Assembly: GCA_021791235.1 (NCBI GenBank)
Contig: JAJYXA010000078.1
Coordinates: 1-5,665 of the forward strand
Direction of reading: 5' to 3'
Length of the DNA: 5,665 nucleotides
Source of the DNA: Pseudomonadota bacterium
GTDB taxonomy: Bacteria; Pseudomonadota; Gammaproteobacteria; Burkholderiales; Thiobacillaceae
Shown here: piece by piece, positions 5,253 to 5,665 of the stretch
How the letters are laid out: each line of letters starts with the position of its first letter
Numbering within the stretch: the first letter of the stretch is position 1
Position numbers and translations under genes: made by a program
The notes under the pieces: model-generated
Told to the model about the DNA's origin: nothing
What the model saw: only the letters and a program-made list of their open reading frames with translations
The model's database searches: none

Positions 5253-5663
5253 TCAGGTCTCCATTTGAATCAGCCGGCCGTCGGCCAGCAGCAGCGCGGC
5301 GCGCACCGGCTTGCCGGCATAGAGTTCGGCGAGCAGGGACCGATAGCCGGCCAACTGGGCGCGATGGCGCTCGGCCAGCTGGGCATCGGACAGCGCGCGG
5401 CTGTCGTCGCCGGTCTTGTAGTCGATCAGCCACACCGCGTCGTCGAATTCCACCACGCGGTCGAGCCGCTGCAGGCGGCCGCTGCCGTCCAGCAACGACC
5501 ATTCGTTGTGGGCGCGCCGGTATTGCGCGGGATCGAAGAAGCGGGCCAGGTGCGGCTGCGCCAGCAGCGTCCGGGCGGCGGCTTCGGTGGATTCAAGATG
5601 ATCCTCCAGCCCCAGGCGCGCCGCCAGGCCCCGCAGATCGCGCGGCGCGCCGGGCGGCGCATG
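5253..5663 (-). CDS. RecB/AddA-type helicase-nuclease, C-terminal part
   Basis: The gene runs off the right edge; 136 C-terminal residues are visible. They form a RecB-family PD-(D/E)XK nuclease domain. ARFFDPAQYRRAHNEWSLL (40-58) has a candidate Glu54, QRLDRVVEF (65-73) supplies Asp68, LIDYKTG (79-85) is the catalytic D-x-K core (Asp81, Lys83), and QLAGY (103-107) is the following Q-x3-Y motif of RecB nucleases. A short tail follows and ends in QMET. Such domains end UvrD-type helicases of the AddA/RecB class, which resect double-strand breaks for recombination. The active-site residues appear intact. The helicase domain lies outside the window, so AddA, RecB or a related stand-alone protein cannot be distinguished. 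It is closely linked (two bases) to the methyltransferase gene downstream. Confidence 0.85.
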   Translation of the reverse strand, partial: HAPPGAPRDLRGLAARLGLEDHLESTEAAARTLLAQPHLARFFDPAQYRRAHNEWSLLDGSGRLQRLDRVVEFDDAVWLIDYKTGDDSRALSDAQLAERHRAQLAGYRSLLAELYAGKPVRAALLLADGRLIQMET

Positions 5664-5665
5664 GG

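Noticed and set aside
4654..5502. Longer methyltransferase start upstream of 5250
   Set aside because: The extension overlaps the nuclease gene in a low-complexity frame; the GTG at 5250 has the ribosome-binding site and matches the family N-terminus.
1..5665. CRISPR array, tRNA, rRNA, transposase or defence genes
   Set aside because: No regularly spaced direct repeats, cloverleaf-like sequence or transposase-like reading frame was seen on either strand.

Overview
The window is GC-rich chromosomal DNA. Every protein gene I can support lies on the minus strand, so genes are described from the right edge to the left. Gene content and protein character (two-domain Nudix/ThiE-like protein, argJ next to a DUF815 ATPase, a DUF938 methyltransferase, PhoU) suggest a betaproteobacterium, perhaps of the Thiobacillus/Nitrosomonadales kind. 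That placement is inference from memory of gene families, not from a marker gene.

Layout from right to left: (1) the C-terminal 136 residues of a RecB/AddA-type helicase-nuclease (5253-5663); (2) two bases later, a DUF938/METTL26-type methyltransferase starting at a GTG (4654-5250); (3) an 80-base gap with a modest sigma70-like promoter, then a 112-residue conserved hypothetical gene (4235-4573); (4) a 133-base gap holding an 11-bp hairpin and a near-consensus sigma54 (-24/-12) promoter, then a 79-residue two-helix membrane protein (3862-4101); (5) argJ (2570-3796), a DUF815 AAA-type ATPase (1759-2589), a Nudix/ThiE-like protein (746-1762) and a membrane-anchored FixH/YtkA-like protein (282-749), joined by overlaps of 20, 4 and 4 bases and so probably one translationally coupled operon; (6) a 214-base gap dominated by a long imperfect palindrome; (7) the first 22 codons of phoU, running off the left edge.

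The coding part is mostly ordinary housekeeping: arginine biosynthesis, nucleotide-pool sanitation, DNA repair and phosphate signalling. The parts worth a second look are in the non-coding and junction DNA. These are the sigma54 promoter placed about 25 bases before the start of an unknown membrane protein, with a symmetric hairpin centred about 70 bases upstream of the predicted start site. They also include a G-rich REP-like repeat that has become the N-terminal codons of the Nudix/ThiE gene, and a roughly 110-bp palindromic element before phoU. The ThiE-like domain appears to lack key metal- and phosphate-binding residues. I see no tRNA, rRNA, CRISPR array, insertion sequence or defence system, and I do not claim an undescribed system beyond these observations.
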